Positions 1 to 11,483 are shown, numbered from the stretch's first letter. The stretch is DNA of 64,000 nucleotides from Schizophyllum amplum (GCA_007026445.1 VDMD01000018.1:310001-374000); one strand, 5' to 3'. The notes: generated by a model not told the origin, from the letters alone. Numbers and translations: made by a program.

Positions 1-281
1 TGAGCTGATAGGGCTCGTCTCGCTTGGAAGAGTCCGCGGTCAGAGAAAATGATGCATGTTGCCTGATGAAAATGCGGCCGAATAGCAGCGCTGCCGAGCA
101 AGGGTGGCCTGAATAGATGCTTGTCTTTGACCAAGTGCACTGGCAAAGATGGAGGACAGTGGCAATTGTCTGTGCTACGTAGTGCCGTGGCCCAGCCGTG
201 GCCAGTGGGTCCAGGATCAGGAGAAAGCAGGAAGGGCACGTGCAACGGTGGGGCGGACCCGCCGGGTACGAACCACGTGCT

Positions 282-288
282 TATATAA
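282..288 (+). promoter_or_regulatory. TATA box of the SANT-domain gene
   Basis: A TATATAA element lies about 115-120 nt upstream of the best start codon at 404. The spacing suits a fungal core promoter. This is inferred from sequence and position only. Confidence 0.45.
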
Positions 289-403
289 TCGAGGTCCGGG
301 CCCGCCGTCCGAATTTGCATGGATTTTGGATTTGGGGACGTTTCCTCCTCCCCGCCCTCGACGCGGCTTGCTTCTCGCGTTCAATGACCTCCAGCACGCC
401 CGC

Positions 404-2349
404 ATGGACTCCAAAAGCGCCACGACGTACGCACCGCCCTTCTTGCCCTATAGCTGCTCCTGCTGACGGTGGCGCGCAGCATCCAGGCGCTGGACGCTTT
501 CATCGAGCAGCAGCGGCGGGCGCTCGCCCGTACGCAGTCCGACCTAGGACGCCTACATGCACTCCAGCGCGACGCGGCGGCGAGACCTGAAAGCCTCCTT
601 CGCGACGCGGCCGATAAGGTATGCCACCACTCGTCGCTCGCGAATGTGGCTGACCAGGCACATAGTTCACTACCGGCCGATTGGGGCTCGCGGACGTCGC
701 GGAGTGCTTGGTGGAGGTGCCGAAGGATATCGACTGGTCCCTATACGACTCGCATGGTGCGTGGCCGTCCCCTGAGATGCGACATGTGATGGGGCTGACT
801 TCCCCGCAGACTCGAGCGCTCTTCAACAGCTCACGGCCAAGACCAAGGAGGCGCAAGCGGCACGGCGCGAGCCCAGAAAGACACAATGCCAGCCACTGTC
901 CAACCTGCAACAGCTCGTGAAGGACGCGCGCAGCCGCATCGTCGAACCTGTGCTCGCCATGTACCCCGATCTCGAGAGTCTGATGGAACCCACGCCAGTC
1001 GAGCCACCCAAGCCGCCAGACGCCGCCACACTCAAGAAGCAGCGGGAGCTCGATAAGCTGCGCGACATGCGCTCCCGCCGTCTCACCTGCGATCCGCAGC
1101 CCGCGCCTGGAGACAGCCATCAGGAGCCCGGTGTTTTATCCGTCGCGACGCCGATGACGAAACTATGGACGTCGACGTAGCCGATGATGCCCTCGCCCGC
1201 CATCCCACCCCCCGTCTCGAACCCGACTCCTCTACCGCATCCGCAGCGTCGCCCTCCAGCGCCGGCCTGCCCACGCCACCCCCTCCTTCCGCTTCTGGCT
1301 TCAAGATCATCATACCGAAGGGCGCTGCCCGCCAATTACCCTCAGACGCACCTGACATGCCCCTGCGTCCGCGTCGACAACGTCGGAACACGTTCAAGGT
1401 GTCGGCACTTGTCCAGGAGCAGCCCGATCCAGAACCACCCCCAGCGTCATGCTTAGGCAAACGCGCGCGCCGGCGGAGCAGCCCCGCGCCGCGCATAATA
1501 GTCCCCTCTTCCAGAAATGCCACACCGGCGACGCCGAACTCCCTGGTCACACCGTCCTCCTTTGCAGCACCATCCTCCTTAGCGACACCCTCCTCTCCTT
1601 GCGCTTCCACATCACAACTCGATACCCCAACAGAGCCTCCATCGTCAGCCAAGCGAGGCAGCCTTTCCTCTTCATCCCAGAAGAAAGCACGTCCAAAGTC
1701 GGCTACGTACAAGGTACCTTGGACAGACGAGGAGCAACTGCTGCTTCAGCGTCTATTGCAGGAGATTCCGGACGGGGAGAGCTTCCGGTGAGTCATTCGT
1801 TCGCGAATGGCGGTCGTCGCTCCGATCGTCGCGCGTATATGGCGGTCGTCGCATTTCCACGCCTGGCGGTTATCGTCGTGGTGCACGTACAATGGTCAAC
1901 GCCTACATATACCATTCTGCTTTATCCCATCCTTCTCTGATCTCATCCCTGGTGCTCCATATACTCTTCCTCGCTCGACATCACACTCCTCGCTCGATCT
2001 CATATTTCCGTCTCGACCTAAATAGTCATTTACCTCGCCCCTGCCGGCCGTTCAACTCGCTATTTCCCGCCCGCTTTACCCGCTTCCTCCCGCCCGCTTC
2101 ACTTGCACCCTCCCGCCCGCTTTATTCGCCCCTCCCGCCCACTTGACTCGTTCACTCGCGGCCTTCACTTGCTCCTCCCGCCTTACTCACCCTCCCGCCC
2201 CTTTCAGATGGCAGAAGATATCGAAAGCGATGGGTGGGAAGCGAACACCGCGGCAGGTCTCCAGCCGCGTGCAGAAGTACTTCGAGAAGTTGAAAGCGTA
2301 CGGGGTCGGGGACGCTATGGAGGAGGACGAGGCGATTGATGTTGATTGA
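404..2349 (+). CDS. SANT/Myb-domain protein (ZZZ3-like SANT)
   Basis: Probable nuclear chromatin or transcription factor. The N-terminal part is helical (QALDAFIEQQ region) and the middle is Pro/Ser/Thr-rich and disordered. The C-terminus is one SANT domain: WTDEEQLLLQRLLQE, an intron, then RWQKISKAMG and RQVSSRVQKYFEKLK. The second half closely resembles the SANT domain of ZZZ3, a histone acetyltransferase complex subunit. Introns are visible at 619-665, 757-809 and an unusually long one at 1788-2207. The start at 404 is preferred because it follows a TATA box. The frame is lost near 453 and again near the T run at 1134-1137, and each break is repaired by assuming one missing base. Family assignment is by eye. 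No ZZ zinc finger was seen. Confidence 0.7.
2036..2200 (+). repeat. Pyrimidine-rich CTCCCGCCC repeats within an intron
   Basis: The downstream part of the 420-nt intron at 1788-2207 contains at least five close copies of a CTCCCGCCC motif separated by CTTTA or CTTCACT-like spacers, ending just before the acceptor at 2207. It looks like a degenerate short tandem repeat that enlarged the intron. Confidence 0.6.
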
Positions 2350-3528
2350 GTGTGGGTGGATGTCGATTGAGGAGAGTAGATGTCGACTGGGAGCGGACCC
2401 ACGTTGATTGGAGTGACGGTGATGGAAAGAGCCTACTGTCGCAGGAGAGGGCTTGCAGCATGGATCTTGGACTTGGCCGTGTCACTAGAGTACGGCGTTC
2501 TGGTACGGCGTCACGAGCGACGTCTCAACTTGCAACTAACTTATACAAATATTGGCTAATCGTGTACTTTACGCTCGCGTACGATAGATTTTCTTCTCGC
2601 ACTGTTCTCGCACGGGATCATGCAGTCACGGACGCTGCCGGAGAGTAAGTACACTTGAGCGTGAGCGCTAGCGGTGACGCGGACGATTGAATTTGAAGAC
2701 GATGATGGAGTCCAGTCTATCGAGGACGCTTTCATGTGCGCCTATGTGCGCCTGTGTACCAATGCAGTAAAGTCCCAGAGTGCCTGCTCTCGATGAGGTC
2801 GGCGGCATGGCTGTGTCATTCGAGCCGCAGCAGTGGCGGCGTGGCGCGACCGGTCGCCTGCAGGGACCTATTGCACATGTCGAACCAGTCACGTGAGCTG
2901 CCACACGGTTTTTCACCCTTCGCTTGACTTACACTGAGCCCCCGCGTGCCCGGATGCGGCTAATCAAGGTTCAGACGAGGTGCAGAGTCGTTTGTCGCGC
3001 ACTTTTCAGCGGGAGCAGGGTCATCTCTGATCACCTTCCGTCGTCCGAGGTAACTTTGCGCCTTTGTTGACTTTGTGGCACCGACTTTTGGCGGAAAGTA
3101 AGAATGAAGGAGCGTGTATATTCAAGGTATGAATATGTATGTGCAAGTAACGACAGATAATATGTGGCAGAAGATCACAACTACAACACAGGTTCAAGGC
3201 AAGGAGAGCTACATGGTCCGCAGTACATCATCAAGGCAAGCAGGCAGTTCGTACATTCGTGAATCATGGCGGTCATGAGAAGGTCGTAAATAGGAAAGAT
3301 AGAAGGAGACAGACAAAAAGGCGAGGCATGTCGTGTATGATGTCGCAGAGAAAAAGGGCTATAGAGATAGATAATGAGAAAGACTGGAGGAGGTAGGCAT
3401 AATGGTGGGCCGAAGCCCACGGGGGAAAATGACACGACGAGTGGCGAAACAAAACGATATCACACAGAATGGTTGCTGGAAGGACGCAGGCAGTGGCTGC
3501 GCGATGTTGAGCTAGTTCGCGTAAGCGA
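2350..3528. other. Intergenic region, convergent gene ends
   Basis: This lies between the stop of the SANT-domain gene and the stop of the minus-strand gene at 3529. Only short uncharacteristic open frames are present. No RNA gene, repeat or conserved protein was recognised. Confidence 0.5.
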
Positions 3529-4803
3529 TTATTTGCGCTTGGGGTCCGCGCGACCCTTGCCCTTGTCCTTCGAAGACGCCTTAGGCCTGTGAAGGATCAT
3601 TGTTGAATAGAGCGCGTCCAGAATATAAGGCTGCACTCACTGCGAAGATGCGTGCGACGCCGACGACGAGTGGCGCGAGCGATGCGAATGGCTACGAGGT
3701 CTGCTGAGACTAGCGCACGCTTCAAAGCAGATGACCACCTACTGTCCAGACGACGAGGTGTGCGGGCCACTCCCTCCGGAGCCGTGCCTATCGAAGCGGT
3801 ATCAGATATCGCTGTAATGGCAAAAGAAGGGCCCTGCTTACGAGGTGTGGGACCTGTACGACGCAGCAGCGTGAGTTCGGATGAGATCCCGATGCAATGA
3901 TTTTACACGTACATGGCGGGGCCCTCACTGTACTGGCTGCTCGCCTGACTGTCTCGGCTGCGGCTACTAGACAAGGTGGGCGCCGATGGCTGTCCAAACG
4001 CACTGAGCTTCGCCCTGTGCTGAGGTTGGAAGTCAGAGTCGCCGTACCTAGGATCATCAGCATGGGCAGTGCTCTTGGGGAGATCAACGTACCGCAGGTC
4101 CGGCTGGCGGTCCGAAGCCGTCTGTTGAGACCAGTTGCTGGGAACGACCTGTCGCGACCCTGAGCGGTGACTGCTGGTGAACCTGTATGTGATGGCATAA
4201 GTCAGTAATTAACCAGCGACTACGCCTCAAATACGACTCACGATGCTGCGGAGGACGCCGGCGACGGCGCGACCGGGGGCTGCGGCTCCTGGGTCTCGTT
4301 AGTCCACGGCGACATTATGTGGCGTGGAACATAGGGCTCGGGCTGAGCTGCGGGAGCGGGAGGAGGCGAAGGAGGCATGGGGCGGCTGGCATCGATGCCC
4401 TGTCGGATGCCCCGGGCTTCATCTGATCGACGCTGCTCCTCTGACAGTGTCTGAAAGAAATACAATTGTGGTGATGGGTCATTTTAAATCAAGGTAGAGA
4501 ACTCACCAGGGTGCCCTCTGCAACGCGGTATACACGTTGATAAGTTGACTGAGCCGAACCGAGCGCCTGAGAGGCTGCGCGTGGCACGGGGTGGCGAAGT
4601 CGAGCCATACTGCGCTCCGCTCTGCAGATATCGTCAAAGGTAGTCGACGAGAGGGATACCATATCACAAACCGTGTAATGCGAGCATCGTGTTCCGCGCG
4701 TTCATTTACGGGCAAGGTGTTCACGACGTCTCTCGCGTTGACAATATGCCTGTTGGCAGTGTCCCAGGTCAGAGCGGGGGTGTCAGTGGATTTGGGTGGC
4801 ATG
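3529..4803 (-). CDS. Unknown protein with Ser/His-rich basic tail
   Basis: Not recognised. The gene model was rebuilt from splice signals. It has an ATG at 4803, an intron ending just before MARLRHPVPRAAS, a second intron after VYRVAEGTL, an exon with a charged helix (SEEQRRSDEARGI) and a Pro-rich stretch, then Ser-rich exons. The tail is RSHSHRSRHSSSASH followed by KDKGKGRADPKRK, which could be a nuclear localisation signal. Two introns flanking a coding exon of about 12 nt keep the C-terminal frame open. The protein is mostly low complexity. It converges on the SANT gene. A TATA box about 50 nt upstream of the ATG supports the start. Exon borders are inferred. Confidence 0.6.
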
Positions 4804-4847
4804 TCGGAAAACAATGGGAGCCCGGGAAGTCGACCATCCAAGTCGTG

Positions 4848-4856
4848 CCTTATATA
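4848..4856 (-). promoter_or_regulatory. TATA box upstream of the minus-strand gene
   Basis: On the minus strand this reads TATATAAGG, about 45-50 nt before the ATG at 4803. Confidence 0.4.
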
Positions 4857-5286
4857 GAGGGGAAAGCGCCTCTTCGCTAGAGTATTGAAATTATAAGGGG
4901 CCGAGTATATGCTACCGATGGCCACGGCTTCGAGTCATGGAGGTGGGCGCCAGAAGGTCGTGCAGGCGCCGTAAAAGGGAAGGAAGCCTTTCTGAGTTTC
5001 GAAGTGTTCATGCTCCTGCTATTTCTGCGCACTGAGATATCGGAGAGCTACTGCCTTCTGGGGCTGACGAGAAGGCGGACGAACCGGGTTGTATTGTGAA
5101 TGGCTGAGCGTGACGGTTCGGGTGAAGAGTGATTCGGGTTCACACGAATGCATGATGATGTCTTTGCCAAATACACGTAAACGAATGGGTGATGCGTCGC
5201 GTCCCCTCGTGTTGAATGTTCATTGTTCAAATCGCTTTCCTCCCAACACATCCGGCTCGATACCTTGGAGCTCCTAACCAACACGC

Positions 5287-6524
5287 ATGGCCGGTTCTGA
5301 CCTGAGCGGGTTTGAAAAACCATGGGTCAAGCTCTATCATTTTCTTATGTATCGTGGCTACCGTTTGAGACCGCGCTACGATCCAGAGTATGTGCCTACT
5401 CTCGTTCGCAAGAAGAGGATCTGCCATGAGGCATGGTACCATGAGCCAGAAGATGAAATTGACATACCTGTAAGGCGTTAACACGAACGATTTTACTTGT
5501 CTGACTGATTACAAGGTCCCCGGGGTGCTCGATGCTGTCCGCCTGGCTGATGGAACGAAGGTCGTCCTTCGCAAGGCAGCGACATGGCGTGATGAAGTTC
5601 CTATACTTCAGAAACTGAAGCACCTCCAGGAGGACACGCGGAATCATATCGTGCCAATACTGGACACCATCCTTCTACCTGACACCGACGAGCACGTCCT
5701 TCTTGTCATGCCTTTTCTTCGAGAGTATTATGATCCTCCATTCTCTTGTCCTGCTCAGGTGATACATGCCTTGTCACAATTCCTGGAGGTTAGCCACCGC
5801 TTGCGCTGTCTTGGAGGCTTTTCTGATGCACCGCGTTTTGCAGACCTTGGAGTTCCTTCACGAACAAAATATTGCCCATCGGTAAGAGTCGCTTGAACGT
5901 GCGTCAGCTTGCTGAACATCGATTTCAGCGACTTTTGCAGGCGCAACCTGATGATGAACAGCGATGAGCTGGTCCCAGGTGGATTCCATTTTGCAGCTGC
6001 TTGGTGTGATCCTACCGGGAGACCCGGACTGGTTGTTCGCGATCGCGGAGAAGTCCCACCTGTTCAGTACTTTGTGATCGACTTTGGGCTTTCCAGCTGC
6101 TTGCCCAGCCGGACATCACTCGTCACAGGCAGGTTTGGACAGGACAAAACTGTACCCGAGCTCTCATGGGATGTCCCTTACAACCCATTCAAGGTCGATA
6201 TCTATCAGCTTGGGCAGGTTATACTCCAGGACATGGTCAATGTACGTATAGTGTACGCTGGCCGGAATACCGTTAAAAATCCACGAACAGGTATACAGCG
6301 ATCTCGAATTTCTTCGCCCTCTTGCCGCTGTGATGACACATGCAAATCCATCATACCGCCCAGACATCGACGAGGCTATTGCTGTTTTCCAGAAAACGGT
6401 CGAGGAATTACCAGGATCCGTACTGCAGCAAAGCATCCACGTCGTGGATAGAGAATTTGGGTACCTTCTGGCACGCCGTCCGGTTCCGCGTCGACTTTGC
6501 TTTGTTATCCCGTTAGAGTGTTAA
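5287..6524 (+). CDS. Protein kinase-like protein (inverted-duplication copy A)
   Basis: Five exons (5287-5469, 5516-5788, 5844-5881, 5929-6241, 6291-6524) join in frame to give 346 aa. The C-lobe motifs of a protein kinase are present: the catalytic loop HRDFCRRN is split by an intron, the metal-binding loop is VIDFGLSS with an intact DFG, and PSYRPDIDEA resembles the RP motif of subdomain XI. The N-lobe has VVLRKA as a probable lysine strand, but no clear glycine loop. The architecture fits the expanded kinase-like families of Agaricomycetes, whose substrates are unknown. A close paralog lies inverted at 10020-11269. Activity is plausible but unproven because the N-lobe is short. Confidence 0.8.
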
Positions 6525-7508
6525 TGCCCACTCGTTGAAGTTCATACTTATTCTGAATGTGTAAATGCTAGCTGTTCAAGTTGGCCAGTAGGCGCCGCGT
6601 GGTACTACTAGCCAGGGTGCTGCACTACCGATGCCGAGCACATGAGTATAGTCACTACTAATTCATCAAGCGCCAGGAGGCTGCTACGATGCGTGTACGC
6701 TGTCGAGTCACCATTGACGCGCGCAAGTGACAGGAACATCGATGGTGAACCGAGTCGCGCCACAAATGTAGAGGACGCTGATGTGCACTCGACCCGGGGT
6801 GACAGAAGGGACTTCGAAAGCAGCGAGCTGTCCCACTGGGGCAAAGAAGTCGCACACAGGAGGAACTTCCATTCAATGATCAATACATAGACCCAACTAG
6901 CCGGGACCACTTCCGGTGGTGGCGGTGAACCCAGCTTGAACCCAGCTCCGCGAGGATCGAGCAAGCGGAGTCGGTCCCGGGCTGCGTACTGTGACGACTC
7001 GGTCAAATTGAGGTGGTAGAACCGCGTTCTCGACGCACCGCAACGGGAGAAGGGTCAGGGTCTTCGCGCGAACGATGGTGCCACAAACTCTGATTGTGAA
7101 ATGTACAGACGAGAACCTGAAAGGAAACCTCGACGGTTCTGACTGCGACCAGGTACCCATTCTTCCCTTTGCGGAGCACACGCCGAAGCAACGCGGTCGC
7201 TGACAGGCGGCCAGCATCGGACTGAATGAGTGATGGACGATGAGTCGTTTATTTGGTTGGCCGAGTACGCTGCGAGACGTCATTTCTGCACGAGCCCGTA
7301 CTCTATGTGAGACGGGTATCAATATGAGGCGTGAGGCCAGATGGATGACAGGCGCACGGGCGGTCAAGAACCTGAGGGCAGGGCCTTTTCATGTTCGGCG
7401 CCTCGAATGCAGGTCGCGCCTGGATGTTCATTCTGTACAGCGTCCCGTGAGCCACGGCATAGGCGCGGAAAAGAACTGGCCAAACATGAGGCTCCATTCG
7501 CTAGAACA

Positions 7509-7793
7509 TCATGGAAGTCGGCCTTCGAGACAGAAGGCGGCTCTATAGGGAGCACGCAGTCCACTCACCGAGTGATCTCCCAAGTTCGACTTGAGTACGT
7601 ACGCGCCATAAACCACTCGACGACTTAGTTCGACCTCTTTGCGAGTGGCAGAGATGTGGGTCATGAGATCTGAGAGTGGGAGGTGTGGAGCCAATTGTGC
7701 GAGAAGGAGGGTAAGAGCCGCAGCATTGAACGCCAGGGTGCCAGTGCTCTCGGCGCGCGGCAACAATCGTGCCTTCAACAGCTCAAAGGGCAC
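7509..7793 (-). pseudogene. Remnant of an unknown duplicated gene, arm A copy
   Basis: The open frame begins with an FELLKA-type block and continues with a hydrophobic LTLLLAQLAPHLPL stretch. A diverged copy with FELLKA near the same relative place lies on the opposite strand at 8597-8836. The similarity continues into flanking DNA where the frames are broken on both arms, so this looks like decayed coding sequence carried by the duplication. The family is not recognised and no function is proposed. It could also be chance open frame in duplicated non-coding DNA. Confidence 0.3.
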
Positions 7794-8596
7794 CCACAGG
7801 GCATTTCAAGTACAGGCTTCGTAATGAAATGGATCTGATCTTGCGGTCATTGATAGGCAAGCGCCGAAGCTCGTGTAGGAGCTGTGGACACTGAATAAAG
7901 AGGAAGCCGATTCTACGAAGTCACCAGTTGTCCAGGTCCATGATGCATATATGCATTAGAGTACACGAGAAGCTATTGCGTTCCGGGGCTGCTGAGCGCT
8001 GAGCGCTGAGGTACAAATGAATGAGGTACAGAACGAACTCGGTCGCAGACGCCTGAAGTGAACGCGGTTTGAGCCAAGGAGTTCGGAAACTTCCGGATGC
8101 AGAATTCCTGCCCTTGCCAAACACATGTAAATGTACAGGTGTTGCTCGTCCACAACTTCGTAATCACCGCGACAGCAGAGAAGGTCTTCCAAGGCTGGTT
8201 TGTGAGTCTCTCTTTGACTCTAGTCCCTTTCGTAAGCTGACGATCCCACTTCACCAGCGTACTCACGCGCCCTATTTCATCGGAAAGTACAAAGAGGGGA
8301 GTCAATGCCCGCTGTGGCAATGACCGTGTACGAGCTCGGCCGCACGCTTGATATTGTCGAATTTTGGATTGTCAGTCCACCCGCACACGCGCTCTGACCT
8401 TGACGCCTCTTATTTGCTTCGGACGCCCTCTTCCTGCGTCGCTTCTATGACAGACAAGCAATCCAACCGGCAGGCAGGTTCCCATCGGACTAGGCATAGG
8501 GCCTGCGCCTAGCACTCCTGATGTGACTCCAGACACCCCAACCGCGGCGGCTCCGACGTGCTGGACTTCTGACTCTGCTGACCACATTATGCTTGT

Positions 8597-8836
8597 GTGG
8601 CGTGGGTGACCTTCGAGCTATTGAAGGCACATTTGATCATCTCGCAAGGCGCGGCGAGCACCCAGGCGCTTAACGCTGGGCAGGGCTTCTTACCCTCGTT
8701 CCCGTTCATTTGGGGCTCCGCTCCGCCCGTCGCTCTCACGACACAGAGACTCACCAACTCTAAAGGACGAACTGAGTCGGCAGCTGGTTTACTGCGTATC
8801 GAAATTGATGGCAGTGTCAGGGTACGCGGTGTGTGA
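8597..8836 (+). pseudogene. Remnant of an unknown duplicated gene, arm B copy
   Basis: Diverged counterpart of the open frame at 7509-7793. It shares the FELLKA start but its downstream residues are different, as expected after frameshifts. Not recognised. The frame is open to 8836, then disrupted relative to the other arm. Confidence 0.25.
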
Positions 8837-9553
8837 GTTCGTGTGCTCTCTATAGGCGCCGTTGTCTGACTCGAAAGCCGCCTTTCTTGATGTTCTAGCG
8901 CTTCAGGCCTCATGTTTGGCCAGTCCCTTTCCGCATTTACGCCGTTACTGACGGGATACCGTATAGAATGAACAATCAGGCAGTGCGACCTGTACTATTC
9001 GAGACAACAAACAAGGAAAAGCCTCTGGCCCCTTGACCATCCTTGCGATTACCATCTGGTCTCACGCCTCATATTGGTCCCCGCCTCAGATAGGAGGACG
9101 TCTCGCAGCGTACTCGACTTCAAGTTCTAAACGCTAACAAATAGGCGGGCCTTTCCCGTCCTCTCATTCAGCCCGATGTCAGCCGCCGCTCAGCTACCGC
9201 GCCACTTGCGCGTGTACTCCGAGAAGGAAGGACGGGTTCCTGGTCCTAGTCAGAATCTTTGAGCATCCCTTTCTGGCCAGCACAATTCACAATCAGAGTT
9301 TGTGGCAACATCGGTTGCGCGAAGACCCAGGCGCCTTACAGAAGGCGCTTCTTCTCCCGTTGCGGTGCGTTGTGCACGCCTCTCTACCTTCCCAATTGAC
9401 CGATTGACCGAGTCACCACAGTGCGCAGCCTCGAGACCGACCCGTCGTGTTCAATCCTCGCGGAGTTGGGACCACTGCTGGTGATGAAATGCCACGTCTT
9501 GACCAGTTGTGTCTATAGACTGATTGTTGAATGGAGGTTGCTTTGTGTGCGAC

Positions 9554-9555
<2 letters not shown>

Positions 9556-9598
<43 letters not shown>
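9556..9598 (+). repeat. Poly-C tract of 43 bases
   Basis: An uninterrupted run of 43 C residues within arm B. The corresponding place in arm A reads CGACTTCTTTGCCCCAG, without a C tract, so the run arose or expanded after the duplication. Proline-rich open frames crossing it are artefacts of the tract. The exact length in the assembly may be unreliable. Confidence 0.9.
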
Positions 9599-10019
9599 TA
9601 TCGATTGCTGGTGCCGACGTCATGCCCCAATGGTGCTTTGGGGTGGAGTCTATGCCCCAATGGGACAGCTCCCTTCGAAGTCCCATCCATCTGTCCGCGA
9701 CGAATCAACTACAACATTCTCTACATTTGTGGCGCGACCCGGTTCGCCGTTTATATTCCTGTCACTTGCTGCCGTCGATGTTGGTTCGATAGCGTACAAT
9801 GGCATCGATACACACGCTGACGGTCTGAAGTACCTTCTCGGGGCTTGAGAGCGTAGTCTCATGTGATCGTAACGCTCAACACCTTTAAGCAATATGCTGC
9901 GGCGTCTTCCTCCTACTGCCATGAATACTGCTCTTTGCAGTGCGCTTTTCAATGCAAGTCCGAGCGCGTATGAGGCGCGAATGAGTCGACATGATAAGAT
10001 CAGCGAAAATTCAGAAATA

Positions 10020-11269
10020 TCAACAATCTAACGGGATCATAAAGCAAAGTGTACGGCGACTGGGTGACGGTGCAAGAAGGTACTGGAAGTCCTGGTCGAC
10101 GACTTCAATTTTCTGCTGAAGCACCGATTCCGGTAGTTCTTCGACAGTTTTCTGGAAGACAGCTATGGCCTCATCAATGTCCGGGCGGTATAATGGATCT
10201 TCATGCGTCATCACAGCGGCAAGAGGGCGAAGGAATTCGAGATCGTTGTATACCTGTTCGTGGAAGTATTTCAGTGACGCTCCAGTCAGTGTGTGCTACA
10301 CGTACGTTGACCATGTCTTGCAGTATGACCTGTCCCAGCTGATAGATATCAACTTTGAACGGATCGTACGGGATATCCCATGAGAGTTCTGGTACCGTCC
10401 TGTCCTGTCCGAAGACACCCGTGACGAGTGATCTCCGGCTGGGCAGGCAGCTGGAGAGCCCCATATCAACCGCAAAGTACTGAATAGGTCGGACTTCTGC
10501 GCGATCGCGGAATACAAGTCCATATCTCCCGGCAGGAGTGCAATAAGGGGATGCGAAATGGAATCCACCGGGGAGCAGTTCATCGCTGTTCATCATCAGG
10601 TTGTGTCTGCAGAAGTCGCTAGAGCTCACGTTGAGCAACATTTGCGCGACGCTATTCCGCGACACTCACCGATGCGCTATATTTTGCTCGTGGAGGAATT
10701 CCAAAGTCTGCGATAACGAGGTTAGCGAGACCGCCTCTCGGGTGGAGCATGCGATGGCTGACCTCAAGGAACTGTGATACAGCATGGATTGCCTCAATAG
10801 GGCGAGAGAAAGGAGGATCATAATATTCTCGAAGAAATGGCATGACGAGGACAAGGTGCTCGTCCGTGTCAGGCATGAGAATGATATCCAGTATCGGCAC
10901 GATGTGATTCCGCTTGTCCGCTTGGTAAGACTTCAGCTTCTGGAGTATGGGAACTTCATCGCGCCACGTCGCTGTCTTGCGAAGGACAACCTTCGCTCCA
11001 TCGGCCAGGCGGACAGCATCGAGCACGTTCGGGAACCATCAGACTATCAGCAAGGTAATCTCACGTAGAATCAGTACCTTAAGTACCTTTAGTCTGAGTT
11101 CTTCTTCTGGCTGACGATAAAGAGTAATTTGGCATATCCTCTTGTCACGGACGCGGGCAGGTACATGGTTGGGATCGTAGCGCGGTCTCAACCGGTAGCC
11201 ACGGTACTCGAGAAAGGGATATAGCCTGACCCAGGGTTGTTCAAACACATTCAGATCAGAAACGTCCAT
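10020..11269 (-). CDS. Protein kinase-like protein (copy B, possibly damaged)
   Basis: Inverted paralog of the gene at 5287-6524 with the same exon order. The first exon starts MDVSDLNVFEQPWVRLYPF, followed by the VVLRKT strand, the LEFLHEQNIAHR/DFCRHN catalytic loop and a PLYRPDIDEA tail. Two differences matter. The DFG position reads AVDMGLSS, so Phe is replaced by Met. At the exon 1-2 border the sequence before VLDAVRLADG has one extra base relative to copy A and lacks the AG acceptor seen there, so exon 1 does not join exon 2 cleanly. Either a different splice site is used or the copy is becoming a pseudogene. Catalytic HRD and Asn are retained. Confidence 0.65.
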
Positions 11270-11483
11270 GCGCGCTCATGGATGAGTTGCAGCCTGTTGC
11301 AGCTTCAATCGCTGGAGAAGCTGATGGAAGACGAATCTAGCACGCGTCGCAACGTCTGGATGTGCAGCAAACCCTGCCCGCTGTCGAGCATGGCCCCCAG
11401 ACCATAGCTATTGCCGACGTGCCTAGCGCACGCACCCATTCGTACCATCGCATTCAAACCTTGCATCACATTTCAAACGCTAC

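Larger units (their letters stand above)
5287..7830 (+). repeat. Inverted duplication, arm A
   Basis: From the kinase start to about 7830 this arm matches, in reverse orientation and with many substitutions and indels, the segment at about 8590-11269. Matching landmarks beyond the kinase include blocks near 6700-6880 and 9660-9800, 7080-7110 and 9290-9330, 7240-7340 and 9050-9130, and 7440-7560 and 8840-8960. The ends were judged by eye. Confidence 0.75.
8590..11269 (-). repeat. Inverted duplication, arm B
   Basis: Mirror partner of 5287-7830, containing the second kinase-like gene and the matching decayed flank. It differs from arm A by a 43-base C tract plus about 60 extra bases at 9556-9660, in which an ATGCCCCAATGG block occurs twice, and by many scattered changes. 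The spacer between the arms (about 7830-8590) shows no clear self-similarity. Confidence 0.75.

Noticed and set aside
1083..1712. 209-codon minus-strand frame opposite the SANT gene
   Set aside because: Complement of the disordered region of the SANT-domain gene; Gly/Arg-rich composition and no homologous blocks.
9421..9848. Proline-rich open frames across the poly-C tract
   Set aside because: The frames are produced by the C43 tract itself; the flanking sequence is duplicated non-coding DNA from arm A, where the frame is absent.
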